A stretch of 64,000 nucleotides of DNA from assembly GCA_026874595.1 (NCBI GenBank), contig CM049307.1, forward strand, positions 21,991,079-22,055,078, in the 5' to 3' direction. Of this stretch, positions 59,591 through 64,000 are shown piece after piece (position 1 is the first letter of the stretch; every line of letters starts with the position of its first letter). The notes under the pieces are model-generated. The model did no database searches. It was not told the origin of the DNA and was given only the letters and a program-made list of their open reading frames with translations. The translations under genes and the position numbers were made by a program. This DNA is from Sipunculus nudus. Lineage: Eukaryota > Annelida > Sipuncula > Golfingiida > Sipunculidae.

Positions 59591-62500
59591 ATATATCAGA
59601 ACTCGGCCGAGGTATCCGCTTTCTAAGATTCCTAATTATCTTTTTATACCATCTATAAAGAGAATGGTCCTTGAAAGGGTTTTATTGAATGTTAGGTCTC
59701 TATTAACGAGGAAAAAGGATAAGTCCGCCTCCAGAAAGGATAAAAATAAAATGAGAATACAGTGAAAGCTCTATAATGTAGGCACCCCTGGGATTAGACC
59801 AAACTGTCCACAATATAGAGGTGCCAACTATATGGACGTCATGACTGCAAGATAAATAATAAGAGCTGGCAAACACTGCCAATTAGATCGAGGTTCTAAA
59901 CAAAATGGAGGTGTTCCATTTTATACAAGAATATACACAGTTATGATATTTTTTTTTAATTGGCATAGAATCTTCTTGTGCAGTGGATAATTCTTCACTG
60001 CGATATTTCTGTCTTATGTTTGCTAGCCAGAGATTAAATCTTTCAGGTAAAAGACAATTGGCCGGTTTTTGGCTTATGTAAACGAGCAGTAAAATAAAGG
60101 TCAGCTAATGCAAAGATCAGAAAAAAAATAAGAGTCAAATAAATAAATCCCAGTTTGCCAGCCTGAAGGAAAGCAGTATTGGTTAATAAATGATTGACAC
60201 TTGGAAAGTATGACCAGGGGGCCCTCAAACAGTGGTGGGCGGGTTCCTGGGCTACAGCGACATTAAGCGTCCGCTGATGGCGCCGACTCCGATCAGGTAG
60301 ATAGACCAGGGATTATAAATCGGGGTCTGTGGATGGACAAAGAGGGGACGCATCAAAGCGTGACATGCAGGCTCTCACCGGTATTTTTCATTGATAGGTT
60401 TCACCTCTGTACCCAGAGAGCCTGATTCCATCAGTTAAGGGCCCGAGGTCACCCAGACTCCGGCGCCTTTTGACTGTATATTTCCATCACAGCCACTTCA
60501 TGTGGTGTCCTCTGTCTGCAGTCTGCCTAAAAATACAACGCTAACGGCTATTGTTTCCTAATTAGGTAATCTTCTTAATTCAGCTTTGTGCCTGATAAGA
60601 TTGGATTTACATTTGTACAAAAACAACCGCATTTATTTTAAACCATCGGAAGCACTTGGACTCTTTTACACTCATAAATCATCCCATTTCTTCTTCCTGG
60701 TTTCTTATATTTTTATACATTCCTTTAAAAGAATTTCCTGTGAATCCGGGTTTTCTATTTGTTTTTTTCTTTCATTTCAAATGGCTCTCAAGAAATTTAT
60801 CATCTTTTAGTACTGATGGCGTGTCCTAAACATTTACTTGGATTTTATTTAATTTCATTGCCAATTTAACAAAACAACTTATCAAAACACCAATGTATGA
60901 AATTAAAAGTGAGATAAACTTTCCTTTTAAATAAAAACAACCAAAATCTCGGATTTATTGTCCTGCATAGTCACGTGGCTGCAGTGAAATGTTCCATATG
61001 AATTATCTGTAAAAACTAAAGTCTGGGCCTCTTTTGGAAAACATTACAACTGAATTCTGATGAATCATTTGAAACCCAACCCCAAAGACATTTTTACGAT
61101 ACTGCTAAAAATACTTGATCATCCCACTTTTTTCACAACTCTGGTTTAATGTTTAAAAAGGTATTTATGACCCTTTCCGACCAGTTTCCAATGAGCACCC
61201 CTTGCCTCTGTTTTGTCACAGACAAAATAAAATACTCGACGAACAGTTTATTATATCTAAAATCATGCAAAGGATAAATCGAAATAAAACTATGGCAAAT
61301 AAATTGATGGTCCAAACCCAAACAGCGGCATTCACCGTCGACTACTTTTTCCCAAGCCTGGTGACATTTGATTTAATTATGAACCTTGTGAGCTCCTTTT
61401 CATAACACTGTTAAGCACGATGAAATCTGGATAATCCATTTCTTCAAAATGTAAAAAAAATAAGTATGTTGACACATTTTGTTGAAATATATGAAATATA
61501 CATATTTAACTGAGACATTTATTTTTTTAGATAATTGATATAATACAAATGATTGCTGACTTGAAAAAAAAGTAATGCAGGTTTTGTTCTGTTAAAAATA
61601 CAATTCGAAACATTAAAAACGGAAATTTGTAGATGGCGCCATCAAAGGTCCAGAAGCACACTTATTTAAGGAAATTCCATATTTTAAGCATTCCTGAAAA
61701 ACCTGATATATGTATAATATACAATTTGTATTGTAAATGAAATCTTTATCAAAATTACCCAAGAGTAAAATTTTCCGATTTTATATGTACTGAATCCAAT
61801 GTAAATGTTTGGCGCAAAGGAAAACTATTATCTATTCAATGATTAAATTACTTTTAAGTTTGAAGTGTGTATTTAGTGTCTTATATTTCATCAAGTTTGC
61901 ACATGTGTATAACTTTTGATAAACCTATTTAAAATAAATATAAAGTAGTCAGTATTGGTATTGCTATTATAACATAATTCAGTCGGCAAAAATGTTTACG
62001 CAGCCGCACGCCCGACTGCACTCTAAATCATACAAATGGACGCAGTGTTTCTTATTTCTTTGTGAAGATCATGAGTCGAGTTCACCACCGCTTCCGTGCA
62101 GGTATACACGTACCTTAAGTGTATCTATTCCACAAAGCGTCTTTTTTTTCCTTATAATTGCTCACATCAGAGAGTTCTGGCTACAGCTTGGGCCCTGCGT
62201 TCATGCTGATATGTGTTTTTCCTGTTCTCCCACGTTGGTGTTCTGATATGACGGGCATTTACCGGCTCTTACTGGTATCCACTGCGATAAGACAGGTAAA
62301 TCCCTCATACCCCCTTCTGGAGGTATAATTACATGCTGGAAATTAGTAACAGAAAGAATGCAGAAAGTCTGGCATAATATGACCTGGTCTGTTTTTATTA
62401 ATGAAATGATTCTTAAAACCCAATATATGTATAATATATATAAGGCAGAATTGACGCCTGGGCGAGGAGTCAAAGTGGGGTCTTCCGCGACGTTGCTGAT

Positions 62501-63345
62501 AACTTTACTTACAAGATGGTATTTATGGATATTTGATATTCACATTTGCCTATAATAAAACTTATCTACTTTCCCATTTAGTCATGTTCGTTAACAAATT
62601 AATGTATCTTCATATTCACGTATTGTTACGTCAGATGACTTGGTGGGACAGTAACATACATTGAAAAGCCCCATCGAGGCATATCAGCGATTGCTTATTC
62701 CCCTATACGCATCACGAGGGAAGTACCGGATTGAGAGTGACATACAGAATACTGAGGCAGCCGCCGGGGGCTCTCAGCTGATGGATTTATTCTTTTGCCG
62801 TCCAGGATATGAAATAACACTCTGAGCGGGATGGAGATTACATCCCTGGTCTCAAGGCACAAAAATACCCGCAGCCATGTTTTGATTAATATTAGAGCCA
62901 TCTCGTGTTATCTTCTTATGATCAGAGTTTGACAAAAACGGACAGTATCCAGGGGTATAATTTACGTTTTAGACAATGCGGCCAGTGACGATGATTTATC
63001 CTGGCAAGGAAAGTGAATGCCAGGTCTGTAGATTTATCACTGTCTGAAGAAATTCAGGCCAATCAGCTCGGGGATAAGCAGATCGGTCCATTTGGGTCCT
63101 TTGTAGAACGCGGACATAAATTTTACTCTATGCCAAAGATGCCATGATTCAGAAATGACGTATATGTTAGTTCGATTATTGGCTCGTATCATGCGGGATT
63201 TTAGACGTCTTTATTATACCATGTGTATCACGCAGACACGTGTACATACATATACGCGCATACACACACAGACGGACACACATACCTTTGCGCCTTTCCA
63301 TGTATTTTTGATAAATGAGTAATGAAAAGGCTTCTAGGGACTTCC

Positions 63346-63348
<3 letters not shown>
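59591..63348. other. Non-coding interval
   Basis: Begins with the ATATAT target copy. Apart from AT-rich stretches, the blocks at about 60220-60530 and 62640-63140 have balanced composition, no simple repeats and no recognised coding; they could be conserved non-coding DNA, but this cannot be judged from one sequence. No gene is recognised. Confidence 0.4.
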
Positions 63349-63398
<50 letters not shown>

Positions 63399-63432
63399 GT
63401 GTGTGTGTGTGATGGTGTGTGTGTGTGTGTGT
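63349..63432. repeat. (AT)n-(GT)n compound microsatellite
   Basis: A TA tract followed by interrupted GT repeats. Confidence 0.95.
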
Positions 63433-63772
63433 AAGTTGGCCTCCCATCTAAAGTTTATCTTTATTCCCGGCCGATTTTTTTAAGTGGCCAGAAAACTTAT
63501 AAGTCTCGCCAGCCGGCGAAAGTCCGCACACCTACCGATTTTCCGTGCAGATCACCATATTTTCCCCTCCATTTTCATCACTTCTGATTTCGTCTCCAGG
63601 GTTATAATTAGCGTCAACAATGATAAAAGAAGGAACGGAAGGTGGAAATCAGCCGTTTTTCGATTCCGTCATCACATCTACAGAATTTTCCGTCAGGATA
63701 ACCATTAGCCGGAAATCCTTGACATTGTCAACTTGTCAATGACATCTTTATTATAACTGTGGCACTGAATCG

Positions 63773-63955
63773 TTATTGTTGCAAAGCCTTGGTTATGTCC
63801 GCTCTGGTTTTAAGGTATGGCCTATCGGGGATGATGTGTTGTCCTATGGGGGCCATTTCTATAGTTTTCTTAAATCCTGAGGAATTTGACATTATCATTT
63901 TCGAGACGTCGCGAATGGTCTCTCCTAGTGCATCCATTAGAAAGTGCGCCAGCAC
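63773..63955 (-). other. Unrecognised open frame at the right edge
   Basis: On the minus strand a frame opens after a TGA near 63963 and ends at a TAA at 63773. The product starts MLAHFLMDALGETIRDVSKM and ends with a basic segment TRADITKALQQ. The composition looks protein-like, but no family is recognised and no clear splice acceptor is seen upstream. It may be a small exon, a transposon remnant or chance. Confidence 0.2.
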
Positions 63956-64000
63956 GTGTATTCAATAGGTAAACTCGTCCCATGTAAAACCCATCGCGAA

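Overview
The window is metazoan nuclear DNA. It is AT-rich, with intron-split coding, pol III and LTR promoters, and very little host coding sequence. A dispersed repeat ending in a TCATCTGAGCTATAG-type sequence, Tx1/L1-like LINE fragments and abundant tandem-repeat mobile elements suggest a mollusc, probably a bivalve. That assignment is inference and no species is claimed.

Left end (1-8 kb). A host gene on the minus strand is recognisable from two exons: a probable first exon at 5568-5616 and a well-bounded internal exon at 1033-1157. They match the MCRIP1/2 (FAM195) family, and the gene runs off the left edge. Its intron carries a 2.5 kb hAT-like element with near-perfect 8 bp target duplications. 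A complete tRNA-Gly(CCC) gene lies upstream on the plus strand.

8.0-21.6 kb. This is the outstanding feature: a 13.6 kb element with matching terminal inverted repeats and an exact 9 bp target-site duplication. Its two arms consist almost entirely of a ~170 bp satellite, about 44 monomers in one orientation and then about 33 in the other, joined with no spacer. This is the architecture of a giant Foldback-type DNA transposon with satellite arms. It encodes no transposase. A ~240 bp outer domain, present at both ends, stays open in one frame on the left copy.

21.6-35.6 kb. Mostly non-coding DNA with a GC-rich MITE, a decayed hAT transposase (DUF4371/ZMYM-like), diverged segmental duplications, microsatellites and a 35 bp minisatellite organised into 171 bp higher-order units.

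35.6-48 kb. A 5'-truncated L1/Tx1-like LINE with a 13 bp target duplication, then a 50 bp minisatellite, a solo LTR in reverse orientation inside a TA microsatellite, and a CACTA-like element carrying a nested MITE.

48.1-59.6 kb. A complete but dead LTR retrotransposon with both LTRs, a tRNA-Pro-type primer binding site, gag zinc knuckle, protease, integrase, then reverse transcriptase and RNase H. Integrase upstream of RT in a Ty3/gypsy-like element marks the Gmr1-like group. It is broken by stops, frameshifts and nested insertions, one of them an antisense LINE with a 12 bp target duplication.

59.6-64 kb. Single-copy-looking non-coding DNA with one unrecognised open frame at the right edge.
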